Source of the DNA: Hericium rajendrae
Taxonomy: Eukaryota > Basidiomycota > Agaricomycetes > Russulales > Hericiaceae
DNA: 64,000 bases
Assembly (NCBI GenBank): GCA_033439255.1
Contig: CM065879.1
Span: 3,106,501 to 3,170,500 of the forward strand
Reading direction: 5' to 3'
Shown here: positions 49,903 through 60,380 of the stretch, piece by piece
Layout of the letters: the number at the start of each line of letters is the position of its first letter
Numbering within the stretch: position 1 is the first letter of the stretch
The notes under the pieces: generated by a model
Told to the model about the DNA's origin: nothing
Database searches by the model: none
What the model saw: the letters and a program-made list of their open reading frames with translations, nothing else
Made by a program: the position numbers and the translations under genes

Positions 49903-50754
49903 GGGTGTCCGGGATGGCGGACGGTGACCACGCTCCATTGACTTATAGATTTATGCATATATCAGAGTGAAGACTTCGGAGACCGCCTCGACGATCCGCG
50001 AGACGTGTGGTGTCTGATGTGAGTTCATCACATGAGGAATTCAAAGCAGATAAGGCAGAAGACGGTCTTGATAACGGTTGAACGCTTTCGTTATGTGCGA
50101 AACCCATATGGAACGCTGATTCTGATTCTGAGCACGTCCGCCTGATGGCCAGAGCAAGGTTCAGGATTGGCGAGGTCGGGTCCAAAGAAGTCGACAGCTG
50201 CAATTGTGGCGTACGAAAGAACCATCAGCGTGTGCTGAGTTACGAATAACTGTTTCACTGAATGCTTACAGACGAGAATGCAGGGGAGACGCGCATCCGA
50301 TGGATCCCCGACGTACTGACAGAGATGCCAGAGGCGGCGCATTTTCAATAAGACTTGATGTGTCCAAATGTCGCTTCTCCGTGACCATCATGACACCGGA
50401 CTTTGGTCGTTATCACCGCACGCTGCAAAAGTAATTTCTTGATATGTATCCCTGTATGCTGCCAGCCGTCCATGCACGTCAGGCGCGCTCGATGGGCGTT
50501 GTGTGCAAGGCCCGAGCGCGATTTATTGCGACAAAGAGTGAATTGAGAACGGATTTCGCGCCTGCGAATCGATCCACTTCGCGCCATCAAACGACAGAAA
50601 CAAGTTTCTTCTATTCTTTGGTGTTTCCGTCTCTATTGAGCACAGTTCAACTTATAATTTCTAAATCTTCTACATCTTCGATCTGGAACACAGTCAGGAC
50701 GACCCAATATAGAACCGGAAGTAAATACTTACTCCATCGCTTTCTCGATCCTTA
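49903..50754. other. Intergenic, no gene seen
   Basis: Promoter of the amine oxidase and 3' flank of the ARMT1-like gene. No conserved frame was found. Confidence 0.55.
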
Positions 50755-52948
50755 TTACGGCTTCGCCGGCAAGAACGACACCAGTGCATACCTACATGCA
50801 AATCAACCCACGCACGAAGAACAACTCAGAAGACAGCTTACTTGCCGCTGACGCGCCACTTCTCCCCGCGCGCGTCCAGCGCGTCTGCAACATCCTGCGG
50901 CACACCGACTACGACATCCGCCTTGTTCGTGCGCAGGCTGAGCAGTGGGAAGGCGCCCGCGAGCGGGCCTGTATGCGTGTGATGTCGGCTATCATGGATA
51001 GGCAACGAGGGAAAGGGACGTACCAACAGCAGTCTCAAACGGCGTCATGACGGGCCATTTCACATCACCAGTCAGCTTGCGATAACTAGCCCAACGCATC
51101 AGCGCGCACATCAGCACCACACAGCCCACTCACTTCAAATCGCCCTGCACCACCGCACCGCTGCATCAGCGCATACGCTCAATAAATCGCACAACGAAGC
51201 GCACCTTGAACACCACGAGCCCGCTCTCGCGCAGCGCAGCCCACACCTCCGGCCCCCGCGCGCGCATGTCCCAGTACGGCCACGGCGCGGTCCAGAACTG
51301 CGCCGCGGGGCGCGGGGCACCGAGCGAACTGTCGGGCGGGACGGAGAGCGCGAACGTGCCGTCGGCAAGGTAGCGCTGCCAGCGGCCGACGAGCGCGCGG
51401 AGGTGCGCCTGCTCGTGCGCTTGGGTGGGAGAGGTGGACGGCGGGAAGAAGTCGGGCGAGAGGAGGGAGGCGGGGGTCGAGGCGAAGTCGGGGGGCGTGA
51501 CGTCGGAGACGAACCATGGGATTAGCTTTGGGCTGCGGGGGATGAGTGGGTGAGTGGGAAGGGGAGGGACAGGGCGTACTGGAAGACGACGCGCGAGACG
51601 TAGGGCGTGTATGTTACGAGGAAGTCGGCGAAGACGAAATCTGTGAAGAGCTGGTTTGGTGCAGGTGGTCAAGGCGCGTTCGGAGCGCGAGGCGTGCTGT
51701 GCGCACTTCGAAACCGGCTGTGGAGAAGTAGGCGCGTCAAAACCTGGCCGGTTAGAAAACGAGGGGGAGATTTACCGTTGTCCAAGACGAAATCTACTCT
51801 GCCGTTGCGCAGCGTCTTGACGTGTTCCCACGCCGGGCTTTGGTCGTCCTTGAGGATGAACTCTTTCCGCGCTTGCTGGGCGTCCCTGCCGACTGTCTGT
51901 AGGTGCTGGATATCTTCATGCGACATATGAGTGAGCAGCGACAGATCCTGCGATCAATTTTCAGAGCTGATATGGTTTTTATAATTATAGTCATTTACGG
52001 TGGCATTTCCCCTGCAGTCAACGTGAGCGGTCGCGCGTGAAGTGTGAGACGGGATAACTACCATAAACACATCTGGATCATCTCGCGAAAGATGACCTCG
52101 AGCTTATCTGGGTCAGACTCAAGCTCGGCTTTCTCTTCCTCGAGCTCGTGCATCGTAATGGCGAGCTCTGGGAATCAATAGATCAGAATGGATTGATATT
52201 CAGAGACATTGCGCGCATACTATATATCGCTGTTCCGCTCGCCTGGAACGTCTTTTGTTTCTGCGCTAAAAATGGATCGTAATCGCGCCAGTGCTTCGTC
52301 TTGGTGACATATGAGCGGAGAAATCGATACCTGAGCGAAGATGAGGACATATCAATCCCAAAAAAATGGCAGAAAATCTTACAGGTAACACCTAGTATCT
52401 GAGAATGAGCATGGGCTTATTAGAGACATAAGTAAGACGCGTACTCGGCGTACAGCCACGGCGCAGTGAACCAGGTATTCCTCTTGTCTTCAGCAAGGCG
52501 CGCGAGTTCTTCATTGTATTCATCAACGAGGGGTTCTCCATCCTCTTCAATCGGCCTGCACACCAGATCAACATCGCAGATATGGTACAATGCACAAGCC
52601 ATGCATACTCAAGGGATGGTCCCTTCCCATCTGATACTTGAGCTTACTGATCCTTTCGATGAGACCTTTACCTTCCTCGATCTTCTCCGCTGCTTGCTCT
52701 CCGGGTTGGACGGAGAGCTCATGGTTCAGATTGTAGACGCTGTCTATGATGCCGGTTAAGATGACAGGCCATCGCTTCACGACGGTCTCGTAACTTGAGT
52801 AAAATGAGAATAAATTTGAAGGAGTCAGGCGAGAACACGCACGAGAATCTGGAGATGGGATCAGTTAAGTTCTGGAGTATGATTTGGATGCTTACCCTTC
52901 CTTGTCAGTAGGATCATACGGAGGGTGCGGGGGATTGAACACCGACAT
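50755..52948 (-). CDS. ARMT1/DUF89-family damage-control phosphatase
   Basis: A metal-dependent phosphatase family that hydrolyses damaged sugar phosphates; human ARMT1 was also described as a carboxyl methyltransferase. The start at 52948 gives MSVFNPPHPPYDPTDKE, then YETVVKRWPVILTGIIDSVY. The core holds RVDFVLDN (the conserved DN pair that binds metal), then PKLIPWFVSDVTPPDF. The C-terminal part has VVFKVR-type or KGDLK joins with a DLNYRK-like segment, PLAGAFPLLSLRTNKADVVVG and GEKWRVSGK. The last exon adds YALVSFLPAKP with stop TAA at 50755-50757, after a 48-base intron that removes an apparent stop at 50838. More than ten introns, one of which defines a 6-base microexon at 52843-52848. 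It lies tail-to-head behind BolA, about 330 bases apart. Confidence 0.88.
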
Positions 52949-53278
52949 CGCGTCTCCGACTTTGAACAACGATCTAGACGTCGGTGTGATCGAGAGCTGC
53001 GGATGCGGGGTAACTGTCGGGACCCTAGATCGAGGTTAAGGCTTCCTCGACCTTATCGACAACGACCACCAATTTTCTCAATACTGCACTCATCCGTTCA
53101 TCAGAATAATGCGAATAATTATCGTCGTTGATGAAGAAGACTCGTCGTATTACAGCTTCCCCGTCACGAGCTCATCAATTTATCATACACCTTCTGACAA
53201 CAGTAGAAAACATAAGCACAGAACCGAGACCGGTCCAGATGATACAGAAACAATCCGTGAGATCGCCCGGTGCCACGA
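52949..53278. other. Spacer between BolA and the ARMT1-like gene
   Basis: 330 bases; promoter of the ARMT1-like gene and 3' UTR of BolA. No gene is seen. Confidence 0.6.
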
Positions 53279-53717
53279 CTATCCTTTTGCCTTCTGCGCT
53301 TCCCATTGCTCTGGTGTCAATGTTCTCTACAACCTAGTTGAGCACGCATATCCCACGGCACATAACAAAGCATTCAGAAAGGACATGCGTACCTGAGTAA
53401 AAGCATGAATCGCCGCGATCTCGTTCTTCAGCACTTCGTTCACTGCATCACGATCAAAATCAACACCAGGGGAACAAGATCAGAACATGCATACCCATTC
53501 GATGCCTCGCCAATGTCGTTTTTCCTGCAAATACCTACATAATGACAATCAGTCCGCGCGACTCCTCAGGGCCTCGAGGCCGAGACCGCCGTACCTCGCT
53601 GACGATGAGTACCGCATACTTGTCCCCGCACCCGCTCGACTCGTCGATAATTTCGAGATGGGTCACAGGGATGCTAGCGCGAATGGCAGCCTCCAAATCG
53701 GACGATGTGACAGGCAT
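53279..53717 (-). CDS. BolA-like protein (BOL2/Fra2 type)
   Basis: A small alpha/beta protein that pairs with monothiol glutaredoxins to bind [2Fe-2S] clusters and take part in cytosolic iron sensing. Four exons encode about 86 residues. MPVTSSDLEAAIRASIPVTH is followed by IDESSGCGDKYAVLIVSE, VFAGKTTLARHRMVNEVL, KNEIAAIHAFTQ, and RTLTPEQWEAQKAKG with stop TAG at 53279-53281. The conserved Cys of SSGCGDK and the invariant His of RHRMVNE, both cluster-related, are present. Introns are short with GTACGG, GTATGC and GTACGC donors. There is no mitochondrial presequence, which favours the cytosolic BOL2 form over BOL1/BOL3. Confidence 0.93.
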
Positions 53718-54018
53718 AGGATCTGTTAGCGATATTGACTGAAATTAGAGGCGAGCGGAGGGCTGGTTCGCGCAGAACAAGTTGATCTGATAAGATACGC
53801 GTCCGCTATTTGTACCCGGGCGCCTACCCAGGTGCTACTGCCTGCGTCGCCGACGACGCTAGGCACGGTGAGCAGCTGCGATGTCACTAAGCCTGATAGC
53901 ACTATAAAGCGACGATACCCACAAGTTCTTGCCTTTGCAGGGAATCGCTCTCCACAGCCGTGCGATACTCATCGCCCGCTCTCAAGCACCGTGTCCATCC
54001 GGTTTCGCTGCAGCCACG
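53718..54018. promoter_or_regulatory. Bidirectional promoter between BolA and the amidohydrolase
   Basis: Only 301 bases separate two divergent start codons. A TATA-like CTATAAAG at 53902-53909 faces the amidohydrolase. Confidence 0.5.
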
Positions 54019-55474
54019 ATGGCCTCCGAAACACTCAAACGCGTCTGTTTCTTCCACCCGGCCATCGACAACCACGCACACCCGCTTCTCACCGTGGCAA
54101 ACCGTGCGGCCGTCCCGTTTGAGGGGCTCGTCTCCGAGGCCGAAGGCGCCGCCCTTTCCGACGCGCCGACGACCCTCGCGTGCTTCCGCGCGACCGCGGA
54201 CCTCGCCGCGCTCTTTGGTCTCCCGCCCGACACCATCTGGGACAGCATCAAGGCGCACCGCGCGCAGCTGCCGTATGACGAGCTCTGCAGGCTGAGCTTC
54301 GGCCGCGCGCGCATTCAGTGCGTCCTGCTCGACGACGGGCTCGGCGGCGTCGAGACGCTCTGCGAGCCCTACCGCTGGCACGACCAGTTCACCGCGAGCG
54401 CCGCGAAGCGCATCGTGCGCGTCGAGGTCGTCGCGCAGGTGCGGCCGCCCAGCATGCGCAGTTCGCCCACACTGATGCTAACGCCGCGCGCAGGACATCC
54501 TCCAGGACTTGTTCGCGCAGCATGCGGCGCAGGAGGCGCAGGAGGTGCCTCAGCTCGCGGCGCCATTCCGCGAGCGCCTCGTTGCCGCGCTCACCGCCGC
54601 CGCGCACGACGCGGAGGTCGTCGGATTCAAGTCCGTCGCGTGCTACCGAACGGGCCTCGACATCTCACCGGATGCCTGCAGCGACGACGAGCTCGCGGGC
54701 GCGCTGGCCCCGGTGTGGGCCCGCTTCCGCGAGAGCAGCACCAATATCCGTCTCGCGGAGAAGGTCGTGAACGACTTTGTCGTACGCACGACGCTCGAGA
54801 TTGCACGCGCGTGCTCGAAGCCAGGTCCGTATTCTATCTACATCCACCTGGGCGTTCCCACCACACCTCCATTCCGCCCGTTGCATCTAGTGCAGTTCCA
54901 CACGGGCCTCGGCGACGCCGACATCGCGCTCGCGCGCTCAAGCCCCGCGCACATGCAGCCGCTGCTCGCCAAATACACCGACACGCGCATCGTGCTGCTG
55001 CACTCCTCCTACCCGTACACGCGCGACGCGGGCTACCTCGCGGCGGTGTACGCGAATGTGTACCTCGACTTTGGCGAGGTGTTTCCGTTCCTGGCGGCGC
55101 ATGGGCAGGAGGCGGTGGTGCGGCAGGTGCTCGAGCTCGCGCCGACGAATAAGATTATGTGGTCCAGTACGTGTCTCTCGTGCTTCGCTGGTGCTGTTGT
55201 CTTATGCTGGGTTTGTACCAGCCGATGGGCATTGGTGGCCCGAGTCGTTTTACCTCGGCACACAGCAGGCGCGCGAGGCGCTGTACAAAGTGCGTATCGA
55301 AGGTGTGCGGGCGCCCTGCTGAGCTGTTGTTGCTAGGTTCTGGAAGAATTTGTGCAGGCCCACCACCTTAGCGAGAAGCAGGCCATCCAGGTCGCGAAGA
55401 GCGCGCTGTTCGACAATGCGAATCGGGTGTATAATCTCGGTCTGACGGCGGACATGAAGTATCTCGACGAGTAA
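54019..55474 (+). CDS. FluG-type amidohydrolase (amidohydrolase 2 family)
   Basis: A TIM-barrel metal hydrolase resembling the N-terminal half of fungal FluG, here without the glutamine-synthetase half. The start ATG at 54019 (MASETLKRVCFFHPAIDNHA) contains the HxH metal motif in DNHAHPLL. Next come GLPPDTIWDSIKAHRAQLPY, the lid region VLLDDGLGGVETL, FKSVACYRTGLDI, VQFHTGLGDADIALARSSP, VLLHSSYPYTRDAGYLAAVY, VYLDFGEVFPF and STDGHWWPESFYLGT, all in the expected order. Introns lie at 54439-54493, 54825-54890, 55167-55221 and 55290-55336. The stop is TAA at 55472-55474 and the frame is intact. The substrate is unknown; relatives include decarboxylases and amidases. Confidence 0.85.
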
Positions 55475-56340
55475 TGCGAAACGCAGAAGTGTATTGATAG
55501 GCAGGGTGCGCAAACTGGCCCTTTGTTGTAACTGGACAGAAGTTAATCAACGAGTTTACATCGTCAAACTCGCGTTATTGCGATGAACTGGCCGGGACGA
55601 CTGTGGACCGTATCAAAGTCAGCAACACAGATAAAGCTGAGCTGATCACAATGCTTTTGCAGATAGACGCTGATTCTTCGGGCTTCAATCGCACCGGTAT
55701 TCATATTCAATCCTTACGGCGCCGGTATCTCCATATCTGCAAGCCAGAATATTTTGGCGTACGTCATGATAGGACATCGGTGTGTAGTGCTGTGAAATAT
55801 TGACCAGCGCTTCATGATGCAAGGCCGCGAGACCCTGATCCAGCGTTCACACATGATATGATGTGTTCGTGGATCCTACTGACAGCTTTCCATGAAAACC
55901 GTAGCATCAAAGCTCCGGTGCGTCCTTCGATGATGCAGCTCAGACTTCCTGTTTAACCAACGCTGGTGCACCTCCGTATATAACGGCAGCCCGATCCCAT
56001 GGTCTTCCTCCACTTCATATCTAATCGCGGCTGTCACGGCCGTATGGCACCGATCCCTCATTTCGTTATCGTCCCCCCGACCCCGGCTTATCATCGTCGA
56101 AAGGAACCGCCAGGCCCCGCACCTGATAAGGATGACCGCCTCTCCAGCCAGCCCGTGACCGGTCTCCAGGCTTCTTCGCCCGCCAGTGAGGCCCCCTTAT
56201 AACACGTCCCCTTGGCGCATGGGGCATTCTCTCGCCCACGACCGCTGAGCTTCCCACCTCTCTTTCTTCTCTTCGGCTACTGCGCCGAGACGTAACAGCG
56301 TCACGTGTACGAATTATAGCATAGACGTTGAAGTTATAGG
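55475..56340. other. Intergenic, promoter of the APC permease
   Basis: No gene is seen. TATATAAC at about 55977-55984 is a possible core promoter element. Confidence 0.5.
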
Positions 56341-58695
56341 ATGCCGTCCGATAGCATCACGGTGGAGAAGCGGCGCGCGCAGATCGAGACTGCGGATGCA
56401 GAGTTGCTCGCGACGCTCGGCTACAAGCAGGAGTTCCAGCGTGCGTTCACGCCGCTCGAGGTACGTTCCCCCGTCCGCATATGGTGTCTGCAAAGCCGCT
56501 AATGGAGCTGCAGGTGTTTGGTATCGCCTTCAGCATCATCGGGCTCCTTCCTTCCATTGCGTATGTGCGCAGCCTTCTCGGTGGAATTTGTGGTGCTGAT
56601 CGTATTGACGCCAGTTCTGTTCTGTTCTACTCCGTGCCGTATGGAGGCGCTGCGTCCATGGTCTGGGGTGTGCGTCGTGATCCATTTAGCTCGCCTTGAT
56701 GATTGACTTGCTAATTTGACGCTCCAGTGGGCAGTTGCCAGCGTCTTTATCCTCTTCGTAGGGATGTCCATGGCCGAGCTCGCCTCGGCCGCACCCACAT
56801 CCGGTGGTGTGCGTTCTTCCCATCGCTATACCCAATCCGCGTTGATACTCATATGTTACTATCTACAGCTCTACTTCTGGACACACTCCCTGTCCTCCCC
56901 ACGCTGGAGAAACCTGCTCGCATGGATCGTCGGCTGTAAGTCCCTTCTGCTCGTGTCTGGCCCGGCGCTGATAACCCGTAGATGCAAACACGATCGGCTC
57001 CATCGCGTCCGTTGCGTCCATCGACTGGGGCGCTGCTGTCCAGGTCACCGCCGCCGCGAGCATCGGCTCCGACGCGACCTTTATCGCGACGCAGGGACAG
57101 ACATAGTGCGTCCTTTCCGCACCTGCACTTCCACGCCTAATTGGGTATTTTCTTTCGCAGTGGGGTGTTCGTAGGGATAGTCATCACGCATGCGATCTTA
57201 TGTTGCCTCGGCACGCGCGTGCTTGCGCGCCTGCAGAGCGTCTACGTCGCGCTGAACATACTGTGAGAGTGCTACTTCGTATCATGAACGTGTCCTGACG
57301 CAATTGTAGGCTTTGTCTTGCCGTGATCGTTGCACTCCCTGCAGCGACCCCAAAAGAACAGCGCAACAGCGCAGCGTACGCTTTCGGCAACTTTACGAAT
57401 CGTATGTCCTCGTGCTGCTCTTGTAACGCTATTCTGACTGAGTGTTCTCGCAGTTGAGGACTGGCCGAGCGGCTTCACCTTCATCTACAGCTTCGTCGCG
57501 CCGCTCTGGACTATTTGTGCGTTGACCCGACATCACGACGCAATCTTCGAATAATGTTTCTTCAGGCTCATTCGATTCGAGCGTTCACATCAGCGAAGAG
57601 GCCTCCAACGCCGCGACGGCGGTCCCGTATGCCATCGTCTGGGCCATCGCGATCGCCGGCATCCTCGGTTGGGGTACGTCCCAACTTTGCTTTCAGTAAC
57701 GCGTACCTTGACAATGACCGACAGCTATCAACGTTACCCTCGCATTCTGCATGGGCACGGATCTGGACGCGATCATGAACAGTCCGGCTGGGCAGCCGAT
57801 GGCGCAGATCTTCCTGAACAGCTTCGGAAAGAACGGCACGCTCGCAATCTGGTCGTTCATCGTGATGGTGCAGTAAGTCCATCCATGTTCAGAGTCGTAC
57901 CTCGCCTCTCACTTCCAAGTTTCCCAGATACATGATGGGATCCAGCATGGTGCGCAGCTAACGCCCTTTCCACTTAGCACTGCCTGCTTACCTGTTTACC
58001 TACCTACCCACAGCTGCTCGCCGCCTCGCGCCAGTCCTTCGCCTTCGCGCGCGATGGCGCCCTGCCGTTCTCCGACTGGCTCTACCGCATGAACGGGTAC
58101 ACCAAGACGCCGGTGAACACCGTCTTCTTCGTCGCCGCGGGCTCGCTCGCGCTGGGCCTGCTCTCGTTCGCAGGCGAGACAGCGATAAACGCGATCTTCA
58201 CGATGTCGATCACCGCGCTGTACATCGCGTACAGCATCCCCATCGTCGCGCGCTGGGTCTGGCGCAAGGAGAACGGTTTCCGCGCCGGCCCGTTCTCGCT
58301 CGGCGTCTTCGTGAGTGCACCCCCCCATGTTCCCGTCCGTTTCATTGGCTGACATGCGCATTGAGCAGAGCTTCCCGGTCGCGCTGACCGCGGTGCTGTG
58401 GATGGGCTTCATGTCCGTCATATTCTGCTTCCCGGCGTCGGCGCAGACGGACGCGCCGGACATGAACTACAGCGTCGTTGTGCTCGGCGGCGTCATGATC
58501 CTCTCTGTCGCGTGGTATTACTTCCCCGTCTACGGCGGGGTGCACTGGTTCACGGGGCCCGTCACCACCATCGACGGCCCAGAGGGAACCGACGCGCACA
58601 CGGACCGGTCGCCCACGCCTGTGGGCGCGAAGAGCGAAAAGGGCAGCATGGAGAAGAACAGAGTGGAGGAGGACGTTGTGCCTGTGGATCAGTGA
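56341..58695 (+). CDS. APC-family amino-acid/GABA-type permease
   Basis: A plasma- or organelle-membrane amino-acid/polyamine/choline transporter of the ACT subgroup (yeast Uga4/Hnm1-like). The start is MPSDSITVEKRRAQIETAD, followed by LATLGYKQEFQRAFTPLE, a standard N-terminal tail of the group. TM1 is VFGIAFSIIGLLPSIA, then VPYGGAASMVWGWAVA and ELASAAPTSGGLYFW, the consensus TM1-TM3 stretch. Later parts include SGFTFIYSFVAPLWTI, EEASNAATAVPYAIVWAI (the conserved EE.. NA motif), and RQSFAFARDGALPFS, another family hallmark. Twelve or so hydrophobic segments, an acidic C-tail (VEEDVVPVDQ). About ten introns of 45-60 nt. The stop is TGA at 58693-58695 and the frame is intact. Substrate specificity is not readable. 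Confidence 0.92.
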
Positions 58696-59079
58696 TTGTG
58701 GTCCTGGGCTGTTCCAAAGGTACCGCGAGGGATGTACATCAAAATGAATTATGAATGATTAGACAAGATGAAGACAATGGAGCAAGTGCATGCATTGACC
58801 TGGTGTAGATGCTTTCGCTATCCACAGTCCAGCACAATGAATAAATATTTTCTTCGAACAAAACGGTGCAAGGATATAGTGTCTCTTTCGAAAATATGCA
58901 ATGCGTTCCCGCTCCGGGTCCAAATCGCAGTTGCTTTCAAAATGATACCGTACGTATAGCCTCCAGGGAGAAGTTCAACAGATGGTATCGTTCATTGTAC
59001 ACTCATGTGCCTAATGGCGACTGCTCAAGCACTCATCGTTGAAACTTAGTAGATTGGGCACCATCACACAGGATTATTA
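58696..59079. other. Intergenic after the permease
   Basis: 3' UTR and spacer; nothing recognisable. Confidence 0.6.
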
Positions 59080-59830
59080 CACGCTTGGAAGCTCTCGAAA
59101 ACTCGAATTATATAGTAATTTCGCAATAAAAATAAGTATAACGTAACATCCCGCCGAAAGAGTGGTCGATACGCCTTTCAGCCGGGTTCAGCACAGCTGA
59201 GAATGATCATCCAATAAAAAGACATACCTTGTAGAATAATGCTGCTGGCATGGATCATCCACCACACAACGCTGGTGATCATCGAATGGGGAGCATTAAA
59301 AAACCCCGTGGGGAAAAAGCCTCCCACCCTCCCACCGCCCGTACCGTCCGCCCTGCATTGAAGTATTTTGCGCGTGGATTTGAAAAAGTATTTGATCTTG
59401 AACCTTGTACTTGGTGGGTCCCTGTAACGAAGAAGAACGCGGAAGGGACATGCGACGAAGAAACAAGAGAAAGGACAGGGCGGACCGTGCATAGGCCGCA
59501 TCCCGCAGCCCGAAGCCCCCCTCCGCCGAGTGGGCGCGTCGTCTAGGAGGAACAGACACCAGTCAGCTTTCGATGCCAGCAACGAGTCCAGTGAAATGAC
59601 ATACAGCACTCCTCGCACTCGATAGCGGGAGGGGGAAGGAGGTAGAACTGGAGGGAGGGGGAAGAGGGAAGGGGAATGAAGAGGCTGGCAGACAGATGAG
59701 GGGTATTTATACGATCCTGGGCGGCGGTCACGCTGAAAGTGAATAAGGTTTGCCTGGAAGAGTTTGGAATGCGACCAACAAGGACGCGTCGCGCGTCGCG
59801 GGTCATGTGCGCCTGCCATGGAGTCACGTG
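59080..59830 (-). repeat. Dispersed repeat, minus-strand copy (pairs with 47173-47920)
   Basis: Inverted relative to the first copy, with the same order of TATA box (near 59700-59711), C/T-rich leader, intron-like segment and terminal open frame ending GRWEGGRLFPHGVF and stop. The sequences align over their whole length with scattered substitutions and a few small gaps. The copies are about 12 kb apart. Confidence 0.75.
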
Positions 59831-60380
59831 CATACCTTTGACCTCAGGACCGTTACCAGGACCAGGACGTCTATCCCGCCTTAGGCTGGAAAGGCACACA
59901 AGTAAGTATTCTCAAAGGGATGTATAGGCGTCGAAAGCGAAGGAATATTGTGTCTGAAATATGGGAGGCGGCGGCTGGCAAAGATATCGGTGTTTTAAGG
60001 TGGGCCATTGACGCATGAGTCGGGAGTCTGGGACCCGATGTGGTGAGATAACAGTATGAACTGAGGAAGAACGCACCCGTCAATTGAAAGGTATGGTAAC
60101 ATAAGACCCGTCAGAGTGAAGAAGTGTCAATTTGAACTCGCGTATGTACCGTACATACTTATAGGAATGTCCGACCTCAATAAGTCCGAAGATGTAAGCG
60201 AGCGGAAGTGGACTGCGTGGACCGCGTCTGTAGACATGATATCCCATGAATATGGTCATCCATGGTACCGCCTATATTGACCGTTGTCTCACGATAGCTT
60301 GTGCCTGCAGCAATGCAACGTGAACATATCGTCTAGACGTGCCGAACAATACGACGTAGACTTGATCCATCGACTTTTGG
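59831..60380. other. Intergenic, no gene seen
   Basis: 3' flank of the membrane-protein gene; open frames are short and unremarkable. Confidence 0.55.
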
